From: Conchocele bisecta
Taxonomy: Eukaryota; Mollusca; Bivalvia; Lucinida; Thyasiridae
Assembly: GCA_029237695.1 (NCBI GenBank)
Contig: CM055279.1
Coordinates: forward strand, 6,776,323-6,840,322
DNA: 64,000 nucleotides
Direction of reading: 5' to 3'
The position numbers were made by a program, and so were the translations under genes. The notes under the pieces are model-generated. The model ran no database searches, was not told the DNA's origin, and saw nothing but the letters and a program-made list of their open reading frames with translations. Shown here in pieces: positions 50,968-61,899 of the stretch (position 1 is the stretch's first letter; each line of letters opens with the position of its first letter).

Positions 50968-51158
50968 CAGAGCTCCAGCTAAGATGCGTAATTTGTTCAA
51001 TTTTTTGTGAAATTTTCTTATTTCTTCACCAAAAATGGCAAGTTGGGAGTCCTTTAGAATCGTCTCATTGAGACGATTCTAAAGCAATCTCAAAATGCCA
51101 TTTTTGATAGAGAAATAAGAAATTTGTCCCGAAATTACGCACCTTAACTGGAGCTCTG
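50968..51158. mobile_element. element Z, 191-bp TIR with 5-bp duplication
   Basis: Ends CAGAGCTCCAGCTAAGATGC and 'ccttaactggagctctg'; the centre is 'ctttagaatcgtctcattga' and inverse. ATATG precedes and follows it (50963-50967, 51159-51163). CAG..CTG ends plus 5 bp could fit a hAT5-like MITE. Confidence 0.8.
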
Positions 51159-51239
51159 ATATGGTCAGTATGTTGGTGTCACATGTGTATTTGTGGTAGA
51201 TTTTGTGGATTTCGTTGGTTTTAGGATAATTTACGTAGT

Positions 51240-51450
51240 TTTGTGCAACTACTAAATCGTCAATTATCTACACATTCACCGTTCCGAACTTTCGAACACC
51301 TTTTATACTATCAAAATGCCCACAAAGTTATACGTGTAATCCGCGGTAGGTGACGTAAATTGTATGTTGGTAACAATGCACCCAAACCACCATATATACC
51401 GAGATAACCCACAAAACACCGAAATATGAACCGTTTTTCAAGAACATGTG
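51240..51450 (-). repeat. dispersed repeat AA, copy 2
   Basis: Inverse of 4606-4800 ('attcaccgttccgaactttc', 'aattgtatgttggtaac', 'atgaaccgtttttcaagaac'). Confidence 0.65.
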
Positions 51451-51550
51451 GACCTTAACACTCCACTCCGCACAGGCGTGAACTATGCCATATCGAAATA
51501 GGCGCAGGCTTCCTGGAGAATTCCCATTCAAATACATGTGACAGACTAAA

Positions 51551-51608
51551 CATGTTTTCGTCTAGTAACCGGCGCAAATGTGTTGCGCCGGTTAGTAGAC
51601 GAAACATG
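51551..51608. repeat. 58-bp palindrome
   Basis: 'catgttttcgtctagtaacc' with 'ggcgcaa' pairs to 'ttgcgcc' and 'ggttagtagacgaaacatg'. A 102-codon minus frame (51455-51763) runs through it with no motif. Confidence 0.65.
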
Positions 51609-51807
51609 CGTTTATACGATTGTTCTAAGTAGAATTTCGTCAGGTAACCGGTGTATATTTCGACCTGAAACAGTTTACACCTGCGCGGAGTGCAGTACCA
51701 GTGTTTATCAAAACACGTTATTGAACTGACCCCTACGTTTGTTCTCATTGAACACGAACACACAAATTATTCGATCAAATTCCAATAAGTTTGTCTTTCC
51801 ATTTATC

Positions 51808-52052
51808 AGACGCCCGTTTCACTAAACTTCGTACGACTAAAATGTTCGTAAGTGCAACTTTAGGATCGTCTGGAAAATTAAATTGATGGATTTACATTTA
51901 TTGAGCATAGGCTGCATATGCAGCCTATGCTCAATAAATGTAAATCCAATAATTGTTTACAAGAAAACATTGTTAATGTGAAATTTACAGACTATCATAA
52001 TTTTGCACTTACGAACATTTAAGTCGTACGAAGTTTAGTGAAACAGCCTCCT
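51808..52052. mobile_element. family F palindromic MITE, copy 6
   Basis: CGCCCGTTTCACTAAACTTC to 'gtttagtgaaacagcc', intact central palindrome. Confidence 0.85.
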
Positions 52053-52333
52053 GATGTCTACAAGTTCGCTGAAGTATATTCAATAACATGCTTTAACCCA
52101 TTCAGTCTGAGTTCGTCCGACATATATGTCACAACAACACTGTGGCATGGATTTCTTCTTATTGAAGCGTTCGCTACAGACAGACACATTTCTTGGTTTG
52201 CTTACTCTTAATCCAGCATTCTGTTATTGCTTTTTTGGCACTGCTATACGGTTACATTGTATTTGTGTCAAGCCGTAAAAGAAAACGCATGGTACCATAG
52301 TTTTGTCATCTTATTAACGTGACATAGACACGA
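52053..52333. other. no feature recognised
   Basis: 'taacccattcagtctgag' at 52094 looks like a TTAA-type start, without a partner end. Confidence 0.4.
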
Positions 52334-52870
52334 CCAGGCTAGCGTCTTTTGATATCAAGTTTATCCGGCCCGGCTCGGAAACGACCGGAATTCCGAGGTT
52401 CACCGAGGAATTCCGGTCGTTTCCGATCCGAGCATGATAAACGCGATATTAAAATACACTAGCAGGGGATTTTATTTATCAGATACAGAGGATCTTACAT
52501 GAGTGATGATTTAATATGATATTTATTAAACGAGTTTACTGATTTCGTAAGAAAGGAGGCTATGCCGAGTTCAGTGAACTCGTTTAATACATATTTAACA
52601 TTCATGTTTGATTTTATTTATTGCATAATCCCATCATCATAATTTGAAGCTGGCTATTTTTGTTTTGTTCTGTAGCTGGCTCATTTGCATATTTATTTCA
52701 CTAGTGGTAATAAACTGTGAAAACCCATTTTATTCCAATAATCCGTCTTATGCTACAGAATGATGGAATACGACGTGTATCTCATTGCGTAGAACGTGCA
52801 CGTGTTTACATTGCGCCATTACATTGACGTCATTCGGTAATGTCACGTGACGTCGTTCGACTGTGAAACG
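52334..52870 (+). mobile_element. family U element split by V
   Basis: Hairpin part 52334-52495 (cores 'ggaaacgaccggaattcc' and inverse), then V and unassigned DNA, then the U tail 52790-52865 ('attacattgacgtcattcgg', 'gtcacgtgacgtc'). Confidence 0.65.
52505..52612. mobile_element. family V palindrome nested in U
   Basis: 'gatgatttaatatgatattt', 'attaaacgagtttactgatt' and inverse 'actcgtttaata'; the centre is partly deleted. Confidence 0.65.
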
Positions 52871-53007
52871 TTACCAATGAAAACCAGTTTTGCGTTGTTG
52901 TTTTAATGAACGCGCCTGTATGTGTGTTCTGAGAGGAAACGCTACGTCATGAAAAGAACGGCACTCGGTAAGAAATAAACTCTGAGATACTGTATAGGTC
53001 CGGATCT

Positions 53008-53092
53008 ATATCGATGGTCTAGTAACATAAGGTCGTAACTGCTATGCTAAAGCATAGCACTTACGATCTTATGTTACTAGACCATCGATATG
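53008..53092. repeat. 85-bp near-perfect palindrome
   Basis: 'atatcgatggtctagtaaca' + 'taaggtcgtaactgctatgct' mirrored after a 2-base centre with about one change. Single copy. Confidence 0.8.
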
Positions 53093-53274
53093 TGAACTGG
53101 CCTCAACCGGCATAACTCCGATTTTCCCAACTGGCAGTCATTAATTCGTTAGCGTTGCTTTCACCAGATTCTAATTTCTTTTAAATATTCCTATCAGGAT
53201 TTCCTTCTGAAAACGGTACCACTTCATCAATTTGGAGACGTTAAGCCGTTATCAGACATCGCTGAGCCTAAGAC

Positions 53275-53390
53275 GGATGGGCCACGGAAATGCCCGAGGG
53301 GTGCCGTGTAAATCCGTCAATATGGCGTGTGATGACGGAAATGCCCAGAGGGGCGCCGAGTAAATCCGTCCATATGGCGTCTGATAAACA
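53275..53390 (+). repeat. two ~53-bp tandem units
   Basis: 'acggaaatgcccgaggggtg' / 'acggaaatgcccagaggggc' then 'taaatccgtc.atatggcgt'. The small frames on both strands here follow the duplication. Confidence 0.7.
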
Positions 53391-53529
53391 AGCGTCAGAC
53401 GCAGAACCAAGAGTGGATAAACTTGATGGGGAATTAGGACTAAGCATGACAGGGTGCGCAATGTTGAGGATGGAATTAAAACGACAAGACAAAATCCACG
53501 GAGAGCAGGGAATGTATTTAGGTACCGCA

Positions 53530-54075
53530 GTTAATCCTTGAAACGCTGAATTAAATTGTGTCGTCTGCTGTTGATTTGTTTTCTTGTATACTTCACTCGA
53601 TAACTCATGTTTTGGCAGTACAAAAGACGAGTTTCATGCGATGCTAAGCATGCCTTTGTTAATTAAACCAAGCCTTACAACGCTGATATAAATCATGTCG
53701 TCTGCTGTTGTTTTTTCACGTTTTCCACTTTACTCGATAACAAATGTTCCGACAATGGAGACGATTCTCATGCAATGCTAAACATGTCTTTGTTAACAAT
53801 TAAACCTTAAACTATTATTTAAATTCACCCTAAGGCTTACAAATGCTGATATAAATGATGTCGTCTGCTGTTTTTTTCCACGTGTTTTCCACTTTTATCA
53901 ATAACACATGTTTTTGACAGCGATTAAGAATCGTCTCCATCTAATGGAGACGATTACCATGTGCTGCCAAAAATAATTTCCCCTAAAACGTAATTTACCC
54001 CTCACAAAGTTGATATAAAGTATGTCGTCTGCTGTCTATATGGTTTTATCTCAGACTTTTATCGATAACAAAAAC
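53530..54075 (+). repeat. four tandem ~136-162-bp units of the H interior module
   Basis: 'gtcgtctgctgt' occurs at about 53563, 53699, 53860 and 54022. Each unit holds 'cgataacacatgtt.tgacag'-like and, in two, 'gaatcgtctccat.taatgg'. The same module is inside H elements and at 20590, here amplified alone. Confidence 0.65.
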
Positions 54076-54105
54076 AGCGTACACGAATCGTGTTATGAAG
54101 CAAAT

Positions 54106-54325
54106 TACAGTGGAACCTCTCTAAACCGGACACCCTAGGAGGTCCCCAGGGTGTCCGACTTAGTTAGATTTCACTGTAAATCAGGCATTTGATCATTCTG
54201 AGCCATAGTTAAGTGATATGCGATCGCGAACATACATTATCACCTGAGATAAATCACCAAGAAACTCATCAAAAATAGCATCACAGATGTTGTCTGTGTG
54301 TCCGGTTTAGAGAGGTTCCACTGTA
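54106..54325 (+). mobile_element. family G pogo-like MITE, full copy
   Basis: TACAGTGGAACCTCTCTAAA to 'ttagagaggttccactgta', 220 bp, TA at both ends. Cleanest full-length G copy. Confidence 0.85.
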
Positions 54326-54417
54326 GTAAAAAGTGTCCACCTTTTTTCGTATTAGAATTTAATGACATTCTGTGACATGAGACATTCTACACGTGTGTTT
54401 GTAATCAGCGTAGCTCC

Positions 54418-54955
54418 TGATGAAATATGGCGCATCAAACGCGTCTTGTTAACCCTTTCAACACCAAGTAACTTAATAGGATGTTCCATGCCAATTTTTC
54501 ACGCTATTTCATTAATTTTGTTCATTCAAATTATCCCATTCTTCTAAAAGGGTAATCTGTACGGCGTTTAAAATTATTAACAAACAGTGGAGATCCTGAT
54601 GAGACGGCTCGTTACGAGCCGGCTCATCTGGATATGCACTGTTTGCAAACATTGTCTCTATAGAGGTCTGTGGTGTTGAAAGGGCTAAGCTGCATTTGGT
54701 GGTCTTTTTTCGCCTAAAAGTCTGTCGTTTTTGCGAATAATCAATGTCTGTGTCACCGACAGGGAAATCGATTCTTCGCAAACACGACATACGTCTGTGA
54801 CAAACTCCATATACCACCAAATGCAGCTCATCAAGACGCGTTTGCTGCGCTATATTTCATCAAAATCCGTTACGTAATAAGGAAACTATCAAATAATACC
54901 TACTTTGGAGTGGGCGACGTTGTTGTTGTTGTAACCACGTGATCATGCACCTTGG
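54418..54955 (-). mobile_element. family N, truncated, with nested J
   Basis: 'gatgaaatatggcgcatcaa' through the central hairpin to 'ccacgtgatcatgcaccttg'. The outer left arm is missing. J sits in its TTAA. Confidence 0.75.
54449..54688 (-). mobile_element. family J MITE nested in N at TTAA
   Basis: 'cgtcttgTTAA' + CCCTTTCAAC..GTTGAAAGGG + 'cTAAgctgcatttg' versus the empty N1 site 'cgtcttgttaagttgcattt'. The insertion duplicated TTAA (right copy now CTAA). Direct evidence for a piggyBac-like mechanism. Confidence 0.85.
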
Positions 54956-55030
54956 CATAGACGCTCATCAACGTTGATACTCTGGGCCAGATTAGCGCAG
55001 GCGGCTGTGCATTATTCTAAAAGTATTGTC
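54956..55030 (+). repeat. dispersed repeat DD fragment
   Basis: 'caacgttgatactctgggcc' and 'agattagcgcaggcggctgt' match 47490-47520 and 33800-33830. Confidence 0.5.
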
Positions 55031-55089
55031 CTAGTACCAGCCAGTATTTTAACATTGAAATAATTACAAGAAGAGTCCAGGACTGAAAT

Positions 55090-55600
55090 AGTTGATGGCA
55101 GGTGGGAACACGCGGTGGGTAATTCAACGATCGAGGTTCATCCTTACCGGAATTCCGACTGGAGACCTGTAGCCTATTTCATCAACATTGCAAAGCATAC
55201 ATTTCTAGCAAAGTATACTTTGAGGGAGAAATTTTCAATTTTAGGATAAATTTATTAATTTTTATTATACTGAATTTATTACATTATCACAGCCATTATG
55301 GCTGTGATAATGTAATAAATTCAGTATAATAATTCTGCATACTTTTAATCATGAAATACATGCATTTGTTAGTTCAATTTGAAATAATGCATTTCAGGAA
55401 AAATAAATGATTACTCCCACAAAGTATACTTTGCTAGAAAAGTATACTTTGCAATTTTGATGAATTGCAATTTTGATGAAATCGGCTACTGGTTTGGCAC
55501 TCACATACGTTTTTTGGAATTTTGTATGCGACAGTTGAATCTGGTTATACCCCTTATTATTCCTAATCCTATTACTTTTAGGGGAGGCTGTTCTAGTCAT
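55090..55600 (+). repeat. dispersed repeat CC, copy 2, split by K
   Basis: 'aattcaacgatcgaggttca' and 'tccttaccgg' before K match 7095-7125; 'cagttgaatctggttatacc' and 'cctattacttttaggggag' after it match 61460-61520. Confidence 0.6.
55166..55492. mobile_element. family K palindromic MITE, copy 5
   Basis: CCTGTAGCCTATTTCATCAA to 'gaaatcggctactgg', with a small duplicated 'gcaattttgatgaa' in the right arm. Central hairpin 'cattatcacagccattatgg'. Confidence 0.85.
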
Positions 55601-55789
55601 ACATTGGTCAGAACTTCAACTTGAATAAACCCGCCGTAGCTCGTTCATAATTTGCACGTCCGTCCTTAGCAAAGGGAACAAACCGCAGCGCGACAATAGC
55701 GAATAGTCGAACGTACGAGTTATCGTTCTTAGAGAAGTAAACTTGTAAGCACTATCATGACTACATAAATGTGTGCACATTAACCCTTT
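55601..55789. other. no feature recognised
   Basis: Unassigned spacer. Confidence 0.35.
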
Positions 55790-56026
55790 GAACCCGAAAT
55801 CCCGCTATATTGGTTTATGCAAAAAGTGCAAATCCAGATGAGCCGTCTCGTAACGAGCCGTCTCATCAGGATCTGCACTTTCTGAAAGTAATTTTATTAT
55901 TTTTGAGAACAAAAACACCCCCTTTTCATAAATGGACGAATCTGAAAATCATTTTGTGACCATTGGATTGGTCGGAACATTAGCATATCACTGTCCATTC
56001 CAGTTCCTTAGGGTTGAAAGGGTTAA
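55790..56026 (+). mobile_element. family J MITE, plus orientation
   Basis: TTAACCCTTTGAACCCGAAA to 'agggttgaaagggTTAA'. Forms an inverted pair with the next J, 123 bp apart. Confidence 0.85.
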
Positions 56027-56149
56027 TTAGTCCCACAGGTCGAAGTAACGGACCAATGTATACAAATACGTGTACATGAACTATACCTAAAAGTATCAAT
56101 AAGAGAAAGAGAAATAAGTTCAATATGTTTTACTCCCTGTTATAACACA

Positions 56150-56397
56150 TTAACTCTTTCACCCCTAAGTAACTGGAATGGATTCTGATATGTTAATTTT
56201 TCAACCAATCCAACCGTCACAACATTATTTTCAGACTGGTCCATTTATGAAAAGGGTGTATTTTTTGTTCTAAAAAATATGAAAATTACTTTCAAAAAGT
56301 GCAGATCCTGATGAGACGGCTCATCATGAGCCGGCTCATCTGGATCTGCACTGTTTGCATAAACCGCTATAGCGGGCTTTCGGGTTCAAAGGGTTAA
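56150..56397 (-). mobile_element. family J MITE, minus orientation
   Basis: TTAACTCTTTCACCCCTAAG to 'ttcgggttcaaagggTTAA', close in sequence to 14767-15013. Confidence 0.85.
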
Positions 56398-56638
56398 TAA
56401 TTATGTAAAAACAAGGAGCCAAACAAATTATTGAACGTATTTGTTTTTCACATATTGATTTTGTTAAGTATAGTTAATGTATGTATAGGTCTTGGTCCGT
56501 TACTTTGCCTCATTATGGATCTTCCATTTGACAGTTGATTCCATCGAACATCTGTCACTTCGGCCTCCGCCCACCACACCCTCCTCATCATCCCTTCCTA
56601 CCTCCCTCCACCCACACAGTATGCTTACACTTGGTTGA
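56398..56638. other. no feature recognised
   Basis: Unassigned; C-rich stretch at 56570-56625. Confidence 0.35.
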
Positions 56639-57013
56639 TACAGTCGAACCTCCCCGAACGGCCACCTCTTTACAACAACACCCTCTCTGTAACAGCCGCT
56701 ATTTATATCTCAAATGGATGATTTCCTTTATATCTAACCCTTAGACTGCTGAGCATGAACATTCTCGTCTGATGTTGCTTTTGCATTCTTTCTCAATAAA
56801 AACATGTTTTGACAGCACTTTAGAATCATTTCCATTGGGAATTATTCTAAAATGCTGTCAAAGCATGTATTTGATGAGATCAATCGAAGAAAATAAATAA
56901 ACATCAGACGATAAAATTGAATTCAGCATTAACCTCCCTACAACAGCCACCTCTCTACAACAGCGAGTTGTGCGTCTTCCCATGGGTGGCTGTTGTAGAG
57001 AGGTTGCACTGTA
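56639..57013 (+). mobile_element. family H pogo-like MITE, full copy
   Basis: TACAGTCGAACCTCCCCGAA to 'gagaggttgcactgta', with the inner palindrome around 56815-56860. 375 bp. Confidence 0.8.
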
Positions 57014-57129
57014 GTTCATATATACGGCACAACCTCTGTACATGTATATGTAGCTTGCCCCGATTTAAGGCGATTGCCGATGCAACATAGAATGCCATTT
57101 AGTTCACGTTTAAACGTATATTTCATAAA
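57014..57129 (+). repeat. repeat FF between two H elements
   Basis: Inverse of 12049-12164 ('gtacatgtatatgtagcttg', 'gaatgccatttagttcacgt'). Confidence 0.65.
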
Positions 57130-57347
57130 TACAGTGCAACCGCTCTACAATAGCCATTCATATGAAGACGCAAAACTGGCTGTTGTAGAGGGGTGGCTGT
57201 TGTACGGAGGTTAATGCTGAATTAAATTGTGTCGTCCGCTGTTTATTTATTTTCTTCGATAATTATCATCAAAAACAAGCTTTGGCAACATTTTAGAATG
57301 GAAATGATTCTAAAATGCTGTCAAAACATGTTTTTTATTGAGAAAGA
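57130..57347 (-). mobile_element. family H MITE, truncated
   Basis: TACAGTGCAACCGCTCTACA and the inner module up to 'tgttttttattgagaaagaa', then unrelated sequence. Confidence 0.65.
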
Positions 57348-57529
57348 AAGTATCACCGGAATATCTCTTATTCCACAAGGGGGCTACATTTTTAAGGATT
57401 CTGTTTTCTTCTCTAAACGTATCCCGATTAATATAGGCTGTGCCTTCGCGTGGATATGTAAATCCTTCACCTCTACTTACCTAACAACATGGACCAAAAT
57501 GGGGTAATTTTGACAAGAAACATGTATTA

Positions 57530-57610
57530 GAAGCTATCCGCAAACGGTGCAGATCCTGACGAGACGGCTCGTTATGAGCCGGCTCATCTGGATATACACT
57601 GTGTGCAACT
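57530..57610 (-). mobile_element. family J fragment
   Basis: 'ggtgcagatcctgacgagac', 'ggctcgttatgagcc' and 'atctggatatacac' are the J hairpin; the TTAA ends are absent. Confidence 0.6.
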
Positions 57611-57830
57611 ATTATGACAGCATGATGAGTCACTGTGTAAGGACTGATATGATATTCTTTTCGGAATCTCATTTGCACCGATGGGTAACGTAAATATTCC
57701 GGATTTTTTTACACGACTGTTTATAATATTGAAAACGTAACAAACGTTCTGATACAATGTAGCAAGTTGTTATCATATAACTGGTTAGATTAATCATTAG
57801 TTACACATTTCATATGTGTACATGTAACGG
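57611..57830. other. no feature recognised
   Basis: Unassigned. Confidence 0.35.
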
Positions 57831-58040
<210 letters not shown>

Positions 58041-58499
58041 GTCAACAACAAAGTACAATTGTTTCGTGCAGATGCACTGTAGTGGAATTAATTGCGGAAA
58101 TTTATGAAAGAATAATGAACGGTTGTGAACGAAAACAGAACTATTAGCTTCACATTCTTGAATCAAAGTGCTGAAAGTACTGAAATATGTTATCTCCACA
58201 AAATCTGATCACTTGCGGAACTAGAGACTGAAAGTTGCATATTTTCTCAATCATCATTCACAGGCAAATGTACTGTGATGGTGCAAACCCATTCCCATCC
58301 ACAAATTTTCTCTAGAATAAATTACTTTTTGTAACTCCCAGAAAAAAGTGTACAAAATTGGCGGCTAACTGGTCACTGCTACCTAACTGTGAGAACTTAA
58401 GATAATAGCTGTTGTATTCATACGCACATACTGTCTTGATTCGTATTTTTCAAATTTTAACTGATAAATTGAGCCCAACACTGTGACCATCATTTATTA
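58041..58499. other. no feature recognised
   Basis: 'gaatcaaagtgctgaaagt' (58152) echoes 7790-7815 near family A; otherwise unassigned. Confidence 0.4.
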
Positions 58500-58855
58500 T
58501 AGGAATGAATGGCATTTTTGTGAAATTTATCGGGGTATAAACTTGGAAAAGTAGCGGGAATACTGGACGAAGGCCGGAAGGCCTCGTCCAGTATTCCCGC
58601 GACTTTTCCAAGTTTATATCCCCGATAAATTCCACAAAAAGGCCATTCATTCCTTATAATTCCAGCATTTGAAATAAATTCATCAAGAAAATGTGTTTAT
58701 TTTCCGTTTTCTTAAGAATTATTTTAACTGTGCCTCACGGTTACGGAAAGTAGTTCAGCGTGGGAGTTTATTGGAACATACATTTTGGACAGAGACTTGC
58801 TACGGACCAATCAAATGTTAGGGAATTGTGTAAATATTTTTGTGCTGGAATTATA
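58500..58855 (+). mobile_element. family B MITE, complete copy
   Basis: Hairpin and ~200-bp tail as in 418-810, ending 'gtgctggaattat'. The tail is ~93% similar by eye to copy 1. Confidence 0.85.
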
Positions 58856-59162
58856 TAGTGGTGGTACGCTTTTATGAGAGAGAGGATATGTGTACATCTC
58901 AGTGAAGGACTACATGTACGTCTTATGTCGAGTCGCTCGACATTTCCATGCGTTTACCGTGTCTAGTTCATTATTGTAATATTTTTATCGTTCGGATATC
59001 CCGACTGTGTTGTAACTTTAATATTTAGTTGGATTACATGCCGACCACTTTGTGTAGCTTGACTGTTATTTATCATTTACAGTCACATGTACGATAAATA
59101 TATAAACTGTGTTCAAAAACCCGCTCCATCTATGCTCAGTCCAAGAGTCGTTTAAATACAAA
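58856..59162. other. no feature recognised
   Basis: Unassigned; small hairpin 'gtcgagtcgctcgac' at about 58927. Confidence 0.4.
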
Positions 59163-60635
59163 TTGAGACATAATAGGTGACTAAAACTTAAAATTTAGCC
59201 ATATAGGCGAAGGGTATTAAGGTGGAGATCGGAAAAAAATAAGCCAAAGCTGAATCTTTCAGAAAATGACCAAAATATCATTAGTAATAACATATCAAAA
59301 CTCCCCATGAATCCCACTGGAGCTTAATCCAGGAATCAAGATGGCGTCCAAAATGGCCGCCAAAATGACAAAAATCATAACTAGTTCAAAATCAACTAAA
59401 GCAATCAGGAAAAAAATGTGGCGCAATATACCGAATATAACTAGCGAATCATAATAATCCAAATTGTGAAATGTAATACTATCAAAATTGTGTCCAAGAT
59501 GGACGCTAACATCTCTTTAACTCTCCAAACTGAGCAAACATGTGTAACATTTGAAATGATTATATTCGAAAGTAATATTGGGGTTGTTAGGAGACATTCC
59601 AACTATACAATAACTTTAATACATATTTTGTATATTATGTTATATAAAATGATATTCAATATGGCCGCCAATTACAAGAAATGTCGAAAATGACGCCAAA
59701 TTTGAAATAAAATATATAACATTTACCTTAATTACTATATTTTATTTGTTATATTGGTCAATTGAAGACATTTGAAATACGCAGTGCATTTAATACCTGC
59801 TTTAATTATTATATTATGCAAAATAATATTCAAGATGGCCACCAAATTTTGAGAAATATCGCAAAATATATATATGCGGCAAATCCACAAGGAAATGAAA
59901 AATAAAACAAAAACCGTATTGCTATTTATGCTTGAAACATGTCTCAAATTGGCTTAGTTCAAGTTCAAACTTAGTTCAAGTACGTTTGTAACCACATAAC
60001 TAATTGGAATAACCTGCTAAATGAGCAAACTTATCAGTAACTTTTAAACAAATCACCAGTGGCATTCATCGCGAAGCATCACATTAAAATTATCGATCAT
60101 AAGTACCACTGATCTATATCGGTAGTTTAACACCAAAATTATGGTATCTAGAACTATATTAATTGTAAATAATTCATTTTCAAATCGATGTGTTTGTGGA
60201 AGATGGTAGGCATAATAGTAAAAAGTTCAAACGTGAGGCGATAGCAGCAGCTATGTTATAGTATCAGTTGGTAGTACCATTCTGATAAACATGATCGATC
60301 GAGTTTGAAATATCCATCTAATTTACAATACTGCACTCATTGTGACCATATTTACCGAATCAACAATAACTTAATGTACATATATACATGTGCATGCAAG
60401 ATTCACAGTCTAAGGTGTGTGGTATGTCACTTTTTGACATCTGCATGAACTGGTATAACATATTCATACCACACCATATTATTCCCATGCATAATATTCA
60501 TGTAACCATATAAAATGATCGATATGTGTATCCCTTGTCTAGAGCGATGATTGAATCGATTCAATTCATACTGTTTTGTGTTGGTAATATACTATGCCGT
60601 ATACATGTATCCGATAAGACATGTTTCAACTCGTT

Positions 60636-60944
60636 CTGTAGCCGATTTCATCAACATTGCAAAGTATACTTTACTAGCAAAGTATACTTTGAGGGAGTAA
60701 TCATTTATTTTTCCTGAAATGCATTATTTCATATAGAACTAAGAAATGCATATATTTCATGATTAAAAGTATGCAGAATTATTATACTGAATTTATTACA
60801 TTATCACAGCCAAATTGGCTGTGATAATGTAATAAATTCAGTAAAATAAAAATTAATAAATTTATCATAAAATTGAAAATTTCTCCCTCAAAGTACACTT
60901 TGCTACTAAAGTATACTTTGCAATGTTGATGAAATGGGCTACAG
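60636..60944. mobile_element. family K palindromic MITE, copy 6
   Basis: CTGTAGCCGATTTCATCAAC to 'gatgaaatgggctacag', central 'cattatcacagccaaattgg' hairpin. Lies inside BB. Confidence 0.85.
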
Positions 60945-61379
60945 GAAGCAGTAATATAACGTCACGGATTATGCTAATCCGGTGCTCTCCTGTTTGTTTG
61001 ACACCAAAGTATCACCAGTACTACTTATAAAACGTTAAAGTTAAACTCGAGGTGTGTATAAATATGACGTATGACTTTACGCTACACCGAAGAGAAAATA
61101 AAGTACATATAAACATTATGTAACATTAAACTCGTGTTTTGGACCACTAGATTTCTAGATAGATATATGATTAATTGTGTTTAACGGGCTGTCAACAGCT
61201 ATGGTAATGTTAGGCACCAATCCACTGGGGGGGGGGGGGGGTAAATCCCGTATTCCATCTGTAAATAGGAATCCCGAAATCAGAACTGAATATTTGCATC
61301 ACGAAAATATATATTCAGCCCTCAACTTAGAGTATCCGGACTTGTGCCAGGTCCTCAATGCTCACTTAAGTCCCACCGC

Positions 61380-61645
61380 CTAAACGTAATCGGAGTACAC
61401 TAATCTTACTACACATACAATTGGGATAACCAGCGTCAACACTCACGTCTTTGGCATTTTGTATGTCACAGTTGAATCTGGTTATACCCCTTATGATATT
61501 CGTAATCGTGTTTTAGGGGAAGGGGCCGAGTGACTTTGGTGTGGTATGGACCTGGCACCAGGTCAGATTATTCTAATTTCAGGGCTGAATATATTTGTTC
61601 TCGAAGTAAATATTCCGTTCTGATTTTAGGATTTTCCCCCCAAAG
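61380..61645 (+). repeat. dispersed repeat CC, copy 3
   Basis: 'cagttgaatctggttatacc', 'ctggcaccaggtcagattat', 'ttctgattttaggatttt'. Uninterrupted reference for the copies at 7.1 and 55.1 kb. A G-run lies at 61228-61241 upstream. Confidence 0.6.
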
Positions 61646-61649
61646 CAGC

Positions 61650-61720
61650 AGGTTAAAATGGGATCGAACCCGTTTGCCCGGCCTTACATGACCTTAGCTG
61701 TTGATAGGCCGTTACACACT
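61650..61720 (-). mobile_element. possible tRNA-derived SINE head
   Basis: On the minus strand 'cgggttcgatcccat' is a good B box, preceded by 'tatcaacagctaagg', a weak A box. No cloverleaf could be drawn, so not called a tRNA. The 81-codon plus frame over it has no motif. Confidence 0.35.
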
Positions 61721-61899
61721 AGCAAACAAAACAACACTGACGTACAAGAATGCAGAATTGTAAGTGAGGGCCAAAACAAGGATAGCACGATTCTTGTAAG
61801 GATGACCCGCACGTCTAACAGCTGGTCAGTTAGTGTAAACATGTTCCCACGAACAGGAGACTCTATAAACGTCGTTTGTCAACAGCAAAATTCAATGGA

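Noticed and set aside
61650..61720. tRNA gene on the minus strand
   Set aside because: B box is good but A box and stems are poor; listed as a possible SINE head at low confidence.
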